Under the pieces are notes generated by a model. It was not told the DNA's origin, searched no databases, and was given only the letters and a program-made list of their open reading frames with translations. The translations under genes and the position numbers were made by a program. Shown one piece after another: positions 11,114 through 23,059 of a stretch of 64,000 bases of DNA. Source of the stretch: Pseudeuparius sepicola (lineage: Eukaryota > Arthropoda > Insecta > Coleoptera > Anthribidae); assembly GCA_963920635.1 (NCBI GenBank), contig OY987305.1, forward strand, positions 26,994,876 through 27,058,875, given 5' to 3'. Within the stretch, counting starts at the first letter, position 1. Each line of letters starts with the position of its first letter.

Positions 11114-11976
11114 CTAGCTTGACTTTTTGTTTTTTAGTTTTTCAGAGATCTAAGCCGAATGGCCAATTTACTGATGGGCGTCACCACTACCTAAGCGCAT
11201 TATTTAAAAAGAGGACTTACTAAATTGTTCGAGTGATTGTTAGGCGATTGGGGAGAGCCGGAGAGCCAAGACTTCCCGGACAGGCTTTGGACATCCTTAG
11301 CTTCAGGTGAAAACTGGATATGAGCTCTGGATATCTGTCCCCAGGAATGTAACTACCGCTCCAGACAAGATATTGTGCTTGCGGAACGGTATATGTGTTT
11401 TAAATTTTTTACTGTTAGTTTACGAACCTTAATGATTCTGGGTATAGTTTTATAAATATAAATGGTCAAGCTTGCGGGCAACGCATACTTGTGGAGAACC
11501 AGCATATCGACCTTCGGTAGAATAATATGAGCCGAACTGTTCGTCTGGGTTGTTTCCGAGAACTTACAACAAGTTGTGTGGAAGCATTTTTGTCATTTGT
11601 ATGTCCAGAACGTCATCGTAGATGCCGCACGCGTCTAGTTTCCCCAAGGAAGTACATAACGGGGCCATTTGTTGGCCTTGTGTTGTTTTGCTCACCGCCA
11701 CTGGTCTGAATTGCGAAAGACTGTGGAATATAACCTGCGTTCGACTGGGTTCAACCGTACCTACACCAAGGTGTATTGTGTTGCCTCTACAATTATTATT
11801 ATTCTTGTTTGCTGGAGAGGTACCCTTCGCGCCCTTTTTCTTTTCCTGTGCTCGCCGGCCAAGCGAAGCACGAGGAGGAACGGAGAAAAGCCAGCCGGTG
11901 TGACCCCTAGCCTAGTTGTAGCCATAATACTATAATGTGTTTATTGTATCATGGTTGTAGCGAGGTGTGGAATTGA
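11114..11976. other. LINE 3' flank and unassigned sequence
   Basis: The first part is probably LINE 3' UTR, but no A-rich or ATT tail was found to mark its end. Open frames at 11527-11935 overlap in several phases and show no family pattern. Nothing firmer can be said. Confidence 0.4.
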
Positions 11977-12189
11977 ATTACGGTCCCCCTTCTCTGCTCG
12001 CGTTGCGGGAACGTAAGGACGTTAGGGGGAAAACATCGTGGTGGAGATGGGCGTGGCGGCTGTGGTAGGAGGCGGGCGGTACTGTTCGCAAATTTTCTGC
12101 GAAGTTTCTTGTTCGGCCTACGCTGGCCCGTGCCCCGGAACGGCAGGAAGGTAGTATGTTGAAATTATTCGACGATTGAAGTTGGTATT

Positions 12190-12570
12190 GTCTCTTTGCC
12201 GTCGCTGCCGCGAGCGGCAAACCGAGGCTACGCGCTACGCAGAATTCTCCCCGGGTGTCTGGTGTTGCTTTCTTTTACCGTCGCTGATTCTTGATGGTGA
12301 TTGTTACGATGAACGGTGACCCAGGCTACACAGGCTGCCTACCTGTTACTAACTACCGTCGCTGCCCGCGAACGGAGCGTATAATAATAAGAGATTGATA
12401 ATGGCGGAATGATAACACAGGCAGCCCAACTGGCACCTGTTCTTAACGTCGCTGCCCGCCGACGGCGTGATCTTTTGATGGCGACTGACACGACACAGTG
12501 AACGATATTCAGGCTACTCCGGCTGCCCACCTGGTACCTGCTATCGTTTTCTTATTACCGTCATCGGACG
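12190..12570. repeat. GC-rich diverged minisatellite, about 5 units
   Basis: A hairpin-like motif CCGTCGCTGCCCGCGAACGG recurs in variant form near 12198, 12278, 12355, 12446 and 12557, spaced 77-112 bp. A second motif, CAGGCTGCC-x-ACCTG, recurs between them near 12325, 12420 and 12515. Units are diverged. The stretch is clearly GC- and CpG-richer than the rest of the window. Confidence 0.6.
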
Positions 12571-12959
12571 CGAACGGCGAGTCCGTTTCCCCAGAATCAC
12601 CAGTTGGCAAGCTCTTATTTCCTCCTCTTCCGCTTTCTTCATCATAAAAAACCTAAACGGGAGGGTTATCTTTTTAGATACTGACTTGCTGTGTTCCCTA
12701 TGAACGCTTTTGTTTGTCCGCGTCCGCCGATCCGGTATGTCACGTGATCCTATGGCGACGTAGATACGTCGAAACGCGGACGACCGCGCGCTGTGAGTAC
12801 AAAAAGCACAATGAAATGGAAGAGCCGAAGAGCCCAGCAAAGGGGCATCATGGCCGACGGGTGGTGAGGGACGACTCTGCGCTGTAGCAGGAAACAGCAC
12901 GTACTACCTGGTGTTCAAAATGATATCGAGGACTGAACGCCAAAATATAATAATTTCTA

Positions 12960-14560
12960 CAAAAAAATAGCGAATAGTACCTACATTAGCGAAACGTTCT
13001 CATTAGCTTAACGCCACGAGTGGCTAACATAAAAATCTGTAGTACTTTAGTGAGTGTTATTACATTTTACAAGAATCATATTAGTTTCGTGTTTTCCCCA
13101 ACTGATTTCTCAACTTTTAGGGTTCCAATTTCTTAAGTTTTAGGGTCATATTTTTTTCTACTCATTTCTAGTCAAACTAATAGGTATAGCGTCCTTGTAC
13201 CAATACTTTAATAAAACTTATGCAATAGAGATGTTCGCAAAATCTGTTTAAATTGCATAAAAGGCTGTCTTCAACTTAAGACTGAATTACAAAAAATATT
13301 TCTGTAGAAAATATGGAATTGAAACGCTCTCATTTGTTTAACGTCACGGCTGGCTGATATAAAAATCTGTAGTATTTTAGCGAGTATTATTACATTTTAC
13401 CAGAATCATATTAATTTATTGTTTTTCCTTACATTTTCATTCTCTCTGGCCATGGGTTATCCTTAAAAGTAAGAATGGACAATCATTAGGTTCTTGAAGA
13501 GACCAAGATATACCGTTGAAACATTTTGGATAACATTTAGGATCATGCAAATGGATTTTTTTACCTTTTGTTAAACTACCTATACCAATCTTAAACCATC
13601 CTTCTTCTAATCTAATTCAAAAATCGTTCATAAGATTCATATTTACTACATGTGTAGTAGCCGCCTTGAATACTTTAGTAAACTTATTCAATTGAGATGC
13701 TAGCAAAATCTGTTTAAATACCATAAAAACGTTGTCTTCAAAATAAGGCTGTGAAATACAATATCGAATAGTAAGTACATTATAGAATCGCTCTCATTAG
13801 TTTAACGTCACAGGTGGCTGATATAAAAATATGTAGTCTCCTAGCGAGTGTTATTGCATTTTACTATAGGATAATATTAATTTCGTGTTTTCCCCAACTG
13901 ATTTCTCAGCTTTTAGGATTCCAATTTCTTAAGTTTTATGGTCATGTTATTCGACCAGTCTTATTTTTTGTACTGATTTCTAGTCAAACATCAATACAAC
14001 ATTACTAGTTCAATTTAATTAATTACATCTAGCGCTACCGCATCTAAAATCAAAGTTTTATTATCAATACATTCTTACTGGAATCTTATTTAATCTCATG
14101 CTTTTCACGACATTTCGCTAGTTCTGGTTTATTAAACACCCGATTGAAAAATACTAGGCTATACTATTCGAGCGTCCATTTATTTAAGTTTTTGGGATCG
14201 TATTATTCCACCAAACTTATTTTTCTACGGATTTATAGTCAAACATCAATACATCCTTCCTAGTTCAATTTCATTAATTACATATCGCGCTACCCATTTC
14301 TCGTTAATACATTCCTACTGGAATCTTATTTAATTTCATGTTTTTCCCAACTGATTTCTCAGCTTTTTAGATTTCCAATTTCTTAAGTTTTATGGTCATG
14401 TTATTCTACCAATCATATTTTTCTACTGATTGCTAGTGAAACATCAATACAACATTTCTAGTCCAATTTCATTAATTACATCTAGCACTACCGCATCTAA
14501 AATAAAAAGTTTTTCTTGTCAATTCATTCATATTATTCACTATCTCTGGTCCTCGGTTAC
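12960..14560. repeat. AT-rich duplicated modules (300-470 bp spacing)
   Basis: A block containing CTCATT-x-GTTTAACGTCAC and ATAAAAATCTGTAGTA occurs near 12985, 13320 and 13786. The block that follows it (CCCCAACTGATTTCTCA, then CCAATTTCTTAAGTTTT) occurs near 13095, 13890 and 14345. A third block with CATCAATACAACATT and ATTAATTACAT occurs near 13990, 14240 and 14450. These are degenerate local duplications with no coding content. Confidence 0.65.
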
Positions 14561-16570
14561 AAAACCTTGAAAATATAAGTCCGAACTGTTATTCCACACA
14601 TAGTTTCATCTTGAAGCCTGGGTGAATAAAAGTGTTATCCCTAAAATCCCGAAAATATTGAAACACCCCAATAGATCTCACCACCTCAGGTAAAAACTTG
14701 TTTGACAGTCCGATCGATATGCTTTATACGTTTAAAATCAAAGGTTTAAGGTCAATACTTAAATTCCTAATAGGTTATAGCATCGAATATTTTTGAAATC
14801 TAACGCATCATTTGAAGTTTTTTCGCTAAAAGAGTTTGACGTAGCGATATTCCACACATAGTTTTATCTTGAAAATCGACGGTGTTAGGTCATTGACGTA
14901 TATTATTTCAATCTACTAAAAAATATTAAATCGGAAAATCCAGAATTTTAGTGTTCAACTCATTTGATATAAAATCCTTACCGCTCAGGTCATGATTTTG
15001 ATATTCTTGGTTGAATTATCTACGTGAATCAGTTGTCCTGAGGCCCAATGAAGATTCGAAAATCCGACCAACAGCGGTTTTAGCAATACAAAATCATTAC
15101 TCATAAAAATTGTTTTTGTTATTACTACGGCTTATCCTTCCTACTTTAACGAATGCCAGTTCTATTGGGTCGAGTCACTTGTTATAGTAATTGTCTGCAC
15201 GTGAATCGGTTCGAATCTAGTTTTCCCTGAGGTCGTCGGAAAATCAAAAATCAGACCAGATGCGGTTTTAGCAATACAAAATTATTATGCATAATGTTTT
15301 TGTTACTACTACGGTTTGTCTTTCCTAATTGAGCGGATGCTATCCCAGCTCTATTGGGTCTATCCTAGTCACTTGTAATAATAGTAATTGTCTCGTCGGC
15401 ACAAGAAATTTTCTGCTAAAAAATAAAACTCGCGGAATTTGTGGGTTAGCGAATTCTCCAAAAGATATTTCATGCATAGTTTTTATCCTATAAACACATA
15501 GGTTAGCGTTTGAATTCTCAAATAGATCATAGAGTAGCTGCCATAGTATTTCATAAAATTATTTTCGGAAAAACCCCAGAATTTTACTGTTCATAATTTT
15601 AGTGTCACTTATTTTTCTTAGCATCTGAATTCTCAAACTTATTCCACACACAGTTTTATCTTGAAACCTGGGTAATTAAAAGTGTAGAGTAAACTTTCAA
15701 CAAAAATAAATCGGAAAATGATTTTATGGATACAGTTGACGCCATTTTCACGATTCAAATACCCTAACGGACCCCGAGTATTCTTCATTAAAATCGTCAC
15801 TAAAAATCTCTAATCCTAAAATCTGAAAATATGTATATTGAAACCTCAGGTCAGAACTCGTTTGGTGCCCCATCGATAAGCCAAGCGTTGATTTCTCATT
15901 ATTACATTTGCTTCCGGCTACAGTCATAACAAATCGCCTACCTGTACAAAGTTAAAATTTCTCACAAAAACTGATCAAAGCGTATTCATTCGGAAAATCT
16001 CTTTATTTTCACTAATAAAATCTCCGTAACATTTGTGTCTTTGATAGGTCTCGAATATTCCTAGTAGGTTATCGAGAATGAAAATCTGAAAAATGAAATG
16101 CGGCGTGGAAATTTTGGTCAAAAATGGTCTCCAGTATAATCGACTTTTATGTCTTCACCAGCAAGAACATTGACTACCCCCCAATCGACTTGTCAATCGC
16201 TAGGTTACCGAGAATGAAAATTTGAAAATTTAAAAGTCGCGTGGAAGTTTTGGCCACAATTGATCCCCCAATATACTGTCTTCACCAACAAGGATCTTGA
16301 GTACTCTTATCCTATTGAAAATATCTCTAAACGTTGCCCGCTCATTTAAAAAGCCTCGAAACATCCAACAGGCCTTGCCACCTCAGGTCTGTTCGCCGGC
16401 TCGTATGCAGTGGTTCCAGCTCTTCCCCAACTGTCCAGGAAAATTCAAAACCCTGGTTGCGGGAAATTTTGGTTGAACGAATGCTATTCCAGTTCTAGTG
16501 GGTCGACCCCAGCCACTGAGCGATGAAGTAATGGTAATTGTCACCTGGGCACAATAATTCGGTTTTCCCA
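14561..16570. repeat. AT-rich degenerate repeats, second set
   Basis: ATTCCACACATAGTTT followed by ATCTTGAA recurs near 14590, 14850 and 15640. ACCTCAGGT recurs near 14685, 15845 and 16380. A block with TTACTACGG and ATTGGGTC-x-AGTCACTTGT recurs near 15120, 15300 and 16470 and is related to blocks at 44100-44250 and, inverted, 34806-34860. No gene is seen. Confidence 0.55.
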
Positions 16571-16695
16571 AGAGTGGGAAAATTCTTAGTACTTGCTGGG
16601 GCGGTCAGTTTTCCTGTCCTGGTCGCGGGCGGTTGGTTACGTTTTTACCCATTTATAGGCCCATAAGGATTAACATGCGAAAAGTGTGCTCGTAT

Positions 16696-17259
16696 TGTCA
16701 CACCGGGCTGCGGATGCCCTGTGTGTGCCACGAGAGAACCCTGTTGTCCCTCGCGGCTTGCCGGGATCACTGGGTACGGGAGTCTCGAAGCGCAGATTGA
16801 AGAACACAGTAGGTACAAAGTAGGGTGTTTATTCTTCCACTCACAAGTATGCCTCTAACATATCTGAGCCATAGCAGGGGTAGCGGCTGCTTGTGGACCG
16901 ACGCGACGCGACCGATAGTACGTGGAAGTGACCGGGGCGAGAGCTGCGCTAATAAGCGGGATCCGTTGCCAGGCCAGACCACCGAGGGTGGTCAGTGATC
17001 GAGTAGCTGCTAATAAGCGGGGCTTACTGATGCCCAGCTTGTGGCTGGCGCCGAATTTATACTAGCAGATTTTGCCGACTCGGCGATTGGACTTCGATCT
17101 ATCTAGTTTTTATCTTATTGGATAATCCTTGTATGTTTTAATATTGATTGACCCCTGTATTTATAAATTTGTATAATGTTATCTTTATCCGTGTTATGAT
17201 TTAGTAGAAATGAATTTAAATGGTTTGGTCATCGGTCCACAGATGTCACTTTGTTGACA
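16696..17259 (-). repeat. Solo LTR (564 bp) with 4-bp target duplication
   Basis: Plus-strand ends are TGTCACACCGGG and TTTGTTGACA, giving TG...CA ends with a 5-bp inverted repeat, flanked on both sides by GTAT (16692-16695 and 17260-17263). Read on the minus strand, a TATAAAT box lies near 17060 and an AATAAA signal near 16832, followed by a GC-rich end, i.e. promoter then polyadenylation as in an LTR. No internal retrotransposon sequence flanks it, so it is a recombination-derived solo LTR. Gypsy and BEL elements both fit a 4-bp duplication. Confidence 0.72.
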
Positions 17260-17555
17260 GTATCAGCATAGCTTATCTACACTATCCTGCCATAACTTAC
17301 CAGAGCGTTCTGCGAGCCAAAAAAAGAAAAAGTTTTTATAAACATGGCCTCAAAAATGTCTCCTAAGGGAACTATAGCCCCCAAAATGAAGTTTTTCCAG
17401 AGCGAACAAAGACAAAATTCTGAAATTTGTTATGTGATATTGGCATTCACAGAGGTATATGTAGTTTGACATTCTTCATCATAGGCGTCCCAAATGGGTA
17501 TGGGGTTAAAACTGCCCCATTTTTGTATGTGCTTTTTTATGATTTGTTCTACCAG

Positions 17556-17637
17556 GTACAGTCGCGGACAGTTGGTATCGAACGACCTGAAGAGGTTTCT
17601 CGTGGCTATCGTTACAGGGCGCGCGGAGACGGCAACA
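17556..17637 (+). repeat. 82-bp repeat, copy 1
   Basis: Identical over 82 bp to the reverse complement of 22898-22979, although the flanks are only loosely related. It starts GTACAGTCGCGGACAG and ends GAGACGGCAACA. Both copies stay open in one frame (reading VGIERPEEVSRGYRYRARGD), but no protein family is recognised. Confidence 0.8.
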
Positions 17638-18174
17638 GCGCGCGCCTTCGGCATCGGATGGTTCGAACGGGTGCCTTGTTCCGAGAATTCTTTGCAAGCG
17701 ATTAAGCCGATGTCACCGAAAGGGTTAAAAAAAATTAAGGAATCAGTATTAAACTATTTATTAAAACAGTTCACAAGTATACAGTATGATTTTTTAAACT
17801 ACCACCGCGATTTCCTCGCTTATTTTGCGCCCTACAAAAAAAACATGAGAAACAAAAAGGTGACAATTTTGGACAGCTAAGTGGCCCTGAAAAAGTAATC
17901 AACATCCATGGTCAACTTGTCGCGCAATATAAAAAAACCTCCAATTGAGCAAAATTATTAAATAGCCGTAACATACCTATTTATTTTAAGATACCGAAGA
18001 AAACTTTTATATTGAAAATTGATGGCACTGAGAAGCTTTATGCAACTGGGTGCTCAGATAGTTTCTGAAAATTACACAGGCTCTTCGGCTCTGTTGAGGC
18101 CATTGTTTTAGTTATTAAAGGCCATTGTTTTAGTTTATTAAAGTAGTTATTTGGCTCCCTACTGAAAAATCTTA

Positions 18175-18650
18175 AGAAACAAAAACGTGTAAATTTTAGA
18201 TAGTTGGTTAATGTTAAAAAAAGAAGTCGGTATCCATGGCCAACTTTTCGCGCAATACCAAAAAAAACTTAAATCAACAAGAATCTGAAAACAATCAATT
18301 TATTTTGAAAGTCGATGGAAAATTTTAATTGGAGATTAGCGGCAATTAGATCACGCAAGAACATTGACAAAAGAAAATTTTCATACAATTTGTACTAGTT
18401 TTCCCGCTAATTTGTTTAAAGTGTGAAGTCGAAATAGCAATTAAAAACATCAACAGTTATTCAAATTAAAGACAAATTTTCTCATATTAAAGATCTTGTT
18501 TGATCAAAAAAAAATTAAATAAATTGATAGTTTTGTTTTCACATTTTTGTCGACTTGAGTTTTTTTTTGTATTGCGTGAAAAGTTGGTTATGGATGCCGA
18601 TTTATTTTTTAACATCACCTAGCCGTCTAAAATTGCCATATTTATTATGC
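18175..18650. mobile_element. Foldback MITE-like inverted repeat
   Basis: The arm at 18175-18300 (containing TTAAAAAAAG, GGTATCCATGGCCAACTTTT, CGCGCAATAC) is mirrored at 18523-18650. A third, directly oriented, diverged copy of the same block lies at 17840-17960. No coding sequence. Confidence 0.6.
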
Positions 18651-18918
18651 TTATATAAGCTTACTTACATAAAAAAAATATATTTAATGCAGTGATAGGG
18701 CCAAAGCGAAAAATGTTTTTCAAATAAATCAAAGTGTGCCAATTGTTTCTAAAATTGGTAGTATGGAGTATCCTTTACTTTTGAACAACTTTTCCTAGCA
18801 ACTTATTTCCACATAAGAAATGTTAGCAAAGTTTTTATCAAGAGTAACTTTTTGCGGTAAAATTAAAGATAAGAAAGTGTTCCTATTCAACACCTCTTCT
18901 GTGGACATACTGTATATA

Positions 18919-19148
18919 CATAGTGTATTTGGAAATGAAAGGAAGGTTTATGGCTTATTATAAATATAAATGCAAATTCTTTATCAGAGGCTCGAGAGTC
19001 CGTCATAAAATACTACATAACTCGCCCGAATATTAATTTGCGTATTTATCCTCATCAGATTTTTAGCAAAAGAGCACGTCACTGAAATGGTCGAATTTTC
19101 CTTCTCAATCAATATTTATGGCCTCCTTTCATTTCCAAATACACTAAG
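18919..19148. mobile_element. MITE, 230 bp, TA target
   Basis: Terminal inverted repeats CATAGTGTATTTGG / CCAAATACACTAAG extend inward through GAAATGAAAGG. TA is present just outside both ends (18917-18918 and 19149-19150). A non-autonomous Tc1/mariner-type element is the simplest reading. Confidence 0.7.
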
Positions 19149-20398
19149 TATAGTTGTCAGCGGTTTTAGACATTAAGTTAATAAATATTTTGCGTTGCAA
19201 CAAAAATGTATTTTTATGTTATAATAAAAAAATATGTAGTAACACTAAAAATATATTTAGCTAATAACCCTAGAATTAAAAAAGTTAATTAAAAGGATTT
19301 TCATAAATTATTCTTTTCTTTGCAAAATAAGTATTTGTTCCAACATTTAGTTGTTAGGTCTCGTAGTCCTAAACATAAATGATTATAAAATAAAAGGGGT
19401 GTCCCTTTTATTTATTTTTTCTTATTTTTGAAGAAATTGGTCAGAAGTTTTAATAAATTGGTTTTCGTGGTGCTGCAATGCTCCATTGTTTATCATAAAA
19501 TGCCCTTCAACAGATAAATGATATTAGGGGGTCACAGACATAAAATTACCCTTGTAACTTAATAGAGAGTTATTGCAGAAACTGTTTTTGGCATTAAGCA
19601 GTATTTAAGACGACCTTATTTGAATACTCTCATACGTTATTTATGATTCTGACAATAGTTATTGCAAGTCGTAATTTATGTATCCAAATTAAGGGCTTGT
19701 TTACGTTTACTTTATTGTTTTGTATTTCTACACTTTCACTAGAATATTATGTGCTTTTATAATTTTGCTCCGGAAAAAACTGGGAAAACAGCCAAATAAC
19801 CACGGAACACCAAGGTGAAAGACTAATGAAAACAAACAAGGTGCAAACGCAAACAAGCAACGAACATTTTAGGTTAAGTCCTACTTTCACAGAACACTAG
19901 CGTTTTCTGACAAATCAGAATTTATTTTAAGAATTGTGACAAATAAGGTAAAAATAACGTATATTATGGTATACACAATAAACAAAAATAAAGGAAAATA
20001 ACCTTATTATGGACGACCTTATGTCAAACTACGACTGCGCATGCTCAAATGTCAAAATAACGTCAAAAAAGAGCGCGACGTTATTTATTTCTGCAATAAC
20101 TCTCTATTATTTAAATTGCATACCTTTATCAATAACATCAGAAGACACACAGCAGGGACACGTGTCAAGCTTTACACACCTCCCTGGACCTCAATGCGAT
20201 TACCTGGATAAAATAAAATAATTTCAGGTGATTGAGGACTTCCACAAGCTGGATATAATGATTACGAAGTTTTATTAGAACCACCGACACAGGAAGAATC
20301 CGAAAAAACTATAAACCCATTAAAATCTTTATGACTATAACATAATTAAATAAAGGCAAGAAATCAAATGCATTTTCCATTATTATATTATATGTATA
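19149..20398. other. No gene seen
   Basis: AT-rich DNA. The short frame at 20009-20221 is not recognised. It presumably includes the 3' flank of the Tc1 element, whose terminal inverted repeats I could not place. Confidence 0.4.
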
Positions 20399-21403
20399 TT
20401 AATATTTAGTATACCCACCTTGGGATAGGATGACTTTCTGAACTCTCCTGCTCATCGAATCTATGAGTTGGCAGCAGAGATCATGGGTTACGACTTCATC
20501 CCACGTTTGTTGAATCTTCTGCCAAAGTGCCTCCCTATTTTCGGGTACGAAGTTCTCCATTGTCCGCGCCATTCTGCCCCACACATTCTCAATGGGATTC
20601 AAGTCAGGACTCTTCGCCGGCCATTGCAACTTTTCTACGTTGTTTTCGGTGAACCATTCGCGAACTATTCTTGCTGTATGCACAGGAGCGTTATCATGCT
20701 GGAAAACGAAGCCATCGGGATACATTTCCGTTGCAGTTGGTAACAATCCGCCTTCGAGTATCTCGCAATAGCGAGCTGCTGTGAAGCGGTCGTCGATTCT
20801 CCAACAAATGCCAGGTCCACGGTAGCTTATCCAGGCCCATATGTTGACGGAAAAATGCCCACTCCTTTTCCTGGGTGACACAAATCTTTCGTCATATCTT
20901 GAACTTACCGAAGGTCTATATACTCGCACTTTGCCATTGTAATGGCTTTGAAAGATCTTTTCGTCGCTAAATATTACCTTCTCCCAATAATGTGGCGGTA
21001 AACGCTGAAACTCTCGGCATATCTGCAACCTGACTTCCTTATTAGCCTCGGTCAGCTGAATTTTGTTGCTGGCCGTGCGAGATTTCAGATTGGCTGCATC
21101 TAATCTCCTTCGGGCAGTTCTAACACTTGCTGGAAATTGTGTTGCAGATACTGCTTCAACGGCGGATTTAAACGGATTTGCAAGGCAAAAATTAGCTAGT
21201 TGCTCATCTTGTTGGTCAGACGTAATTTTCACATTTCCTCCTCTATGTATGTTTTCCACGCTTCCGGTTTCGTCATATTTCTTCTTTATATTGAAAATGG
21301 TGCTTTTAGATACACCAAATTCTTCGGCCAGTCGGGAAATAGCCCAACCATTTTCTAGTTTGGCGATGATACGGTGCTTGACGGATTCACTCAAACGAGG
21401 CAT
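20399..21403 (-). CDS. Tc1-type transposase (DD34E), intact
   Basis: Cut-and-paste transposase that excises and inserts its element at TA sites. The ATG at 21403 is chosen because the protein then begins MPRLSESVKHRII; the open frame starts three codons earlier at a GTG. Length is 334 residues, normal for the family. Seen in order: an N-terminal helix-turn-helix (EEFGVSKSTIFNIKKKY, about residues 28-44), a second DNA-binding segment ending in an RRRLDAANLKSR region, then a DDE core with Asp 147 (FSDEKIF), Asp 237 (FQHDNAPVH) and Glu 272 (SPDLNPIENVWG). The last two are separated by 34 residues, the Tc1 signature. No stop or frameshift interrupts it, making it the best-preserved complete transposase frame in the window. 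Terminal repeats were not identified by eye. Confidence 0.93.
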   Translation of the reverse strand: MPRLSESVKHRIIAKLENGWAISRLAEEFGVSKSTIFNIKKKYDETGSVENIHRGGNVKITSDQQDEQLANFCLANPFKSAVEAVSATQFPASVRTARRRLDAANLKSRTASNKIQLTEANKEVRLQICREFQRLPPHYWEKVIFSDEKIFQSHYNGKVRVYRPSVSSRYDERFVSPRKRSGHFSVNIWAWISYRGPGICWRIDDRFTAARYCEILEGGLLPTATEMYPDGFVFQHDNAPVHTARIVREWFTENNVEKLQWPAKSPDLNPIENVWGRMARTMENFVPENREALWQKIQQTWDEVVTHDLCCQLIDSMSRRVQKVILSQGGYTKY

Positions 21404-21704
21404 AACGAACACTGTTAGTTACTCTCTCGAATTAGGATACTGACTAAATAATTTTAGCCCACCCACCTTAGTATTTATACAAAGGGCTAGGAGCAGGTAT
21501 AATCGATATTTTCAAAATCTACATCCAATTCAATATTACAATTATTAAGTTAATCCCCTAAATTTAGTTATATTAAGTGCAGGTAGGTATAATTAATAAA
21601 TACCTATTTAAAAAGATATAAATATCTATGCTAAAATATTTCAACTCAGGTAATCCGATAATCCATTAATTTTGTGCCATACATTTTCTAATTAATATTA
21701 AGAG

Positions 21705-22508
21705 CCCCCATATCTACTTTTAAACATATTATACAAATCCTTGAAATCTTTAATTTTTGAGATAATCGCTTGATCTGTTTTTTGTCCGAAAGGACTTCAA
21801 AAGCCGCTTATTTTAGCAATCCTGCCATTTTCAAATTGCAAATCCAGGGCCGGCTACGATTTTTTTATTCCCCCGATTTTCACAAAAACCATTTAGCCAT
21901 TGTTTTATTTAAAATCTGACACCACAGCGTCAATCAGGACAGTTGAAAACCCTTTATATACCAAATTTGAACAAAAAATATAGAGAGAGTTCTATTCTAC
22001 AGGATGTCAAAATTGAGCAAAATAGGAAATTTAAAGAAACCTCTTCAGGCATCTCTGGCGAGTCAAGTCATAAAAATTCAGCATTTTCAGATGGGGCAGA
22101 GAAAAATACCCTGTATTGAATCTTTGCACACCAACACTTTGAGTGGTTCTGTTGACAATTAAACTATTTTGACGGGATTCCATGGCACACTTGACTCGCC
22201 AAATGCCTGTAAATTTCCTATTTTGCTGAACCTTGACATCCTGTAGAATAGATCTCTCTCTAAATTCTTTGTTCAAATTTGGTATATAAAGGGGTTTTAG
22301 GGGGATCCTGATTAACGCTGTATTGGTAGATTTTAAATAAAAAAACACTCAAAAATCGTAGCCGGACCTGGATTTGCCTTTTGAAAATGATAGGAAGGCT
22401 AAAAGAAGCGATTTTTGAAGGCCTTTCACACAAAGAATGTTCAGGGATTATCTCCAAAAATAAAGATTTTATTAATTTGCATATGTTTAAAAGTAGACAC
22501 CCTGTATA
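21705..22508. mobile_element. Foldback element, arms of about 330 bp
   Basis: 21710-22060 is mirrored by 22165-22508. Shared segments include TCTACTTTTAAACATAT, AAATCCAGG-x-CCGGCTACGATTTTT, ATATACCAAATTTGAACAAA, CTATTCTACAGGATGTCAA and ATAGGAAATTTA. The outer end reads ACACCCTGTATA on the right, resembling MITE ends elsewhere in the window. About 100 bp of non-repeated spacer. Small frames here are chance. Confidence 0.8.
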
Positions 22509-22897
22509 TTAAATTATTGTTTTTGAGAAATTCTTCGGAATTCTATTGTGGCTCAAATTGACTATGGATTTACCTAATTTCATATTCCTAATTAATACAG
22601 GGTGCTGGCAGCAAAGGAAGGAAACTCGAGAAAAAGCAACTTTTATTGTGGTGTTGATTCTAATCTCAGCCTTGATATTTATTATTTTTTTATTTCATTA
22701 TCATAAATACTAGACGGTATAGTAACATGATAAAATAGTACGAAATATTAAATACCAACACTGGGGTTGGAATTATTACCAGCACAAAGTTGCATTTTCC
22801 TCGAATTTTGTTCCTTTGCTGTGAGAGGCTGGAGGCTGTAATTTGCATTTTATGGTTCTATTTTTAGCAGACCGGCCGGCTGCAGACTCCAGCGCGA

Positions 22898-22979
22898 TGT
22901 TGCCGTCTCCGCGCGCCCTGTAACGATAGCCACGAGAAACCTCTTCAGGTCGTTCGATACCAACTGTCCGCGACTGTAC
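22898..22979 (-). repeat. 82-bp repeat, copy 2 (inverted)
   Basis: Reverse complement identical to 17556-17637 across 82 bp. Around it, minus-strand sequence is partly related to 17277-17400, but much more diverged. Confidence 0.8.
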
Positions 22980-23059
22980 ATCACCTACTAAATTTCGGAA
23001 TTGTATCTTCACTTGTTTTGGAAAATATTTAGGAAAAGCCGTTTGACATACTGTCAATT

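Noticed and set aside
11527..12900. Frames in the GC-rich area
   Set aside because: Same reason; the region is a diverged minisatellite and its flank.
19040..19070. CTGATGA on the minus strand within a MITE as a second hammerhead
   Set aside because: No GAAA box or stems at the needed spacing.
20468..21443. Plus-strand frames opposite the Tc1 transposase
   Set aside because: Antisense shadows of an intact, recognised gene.
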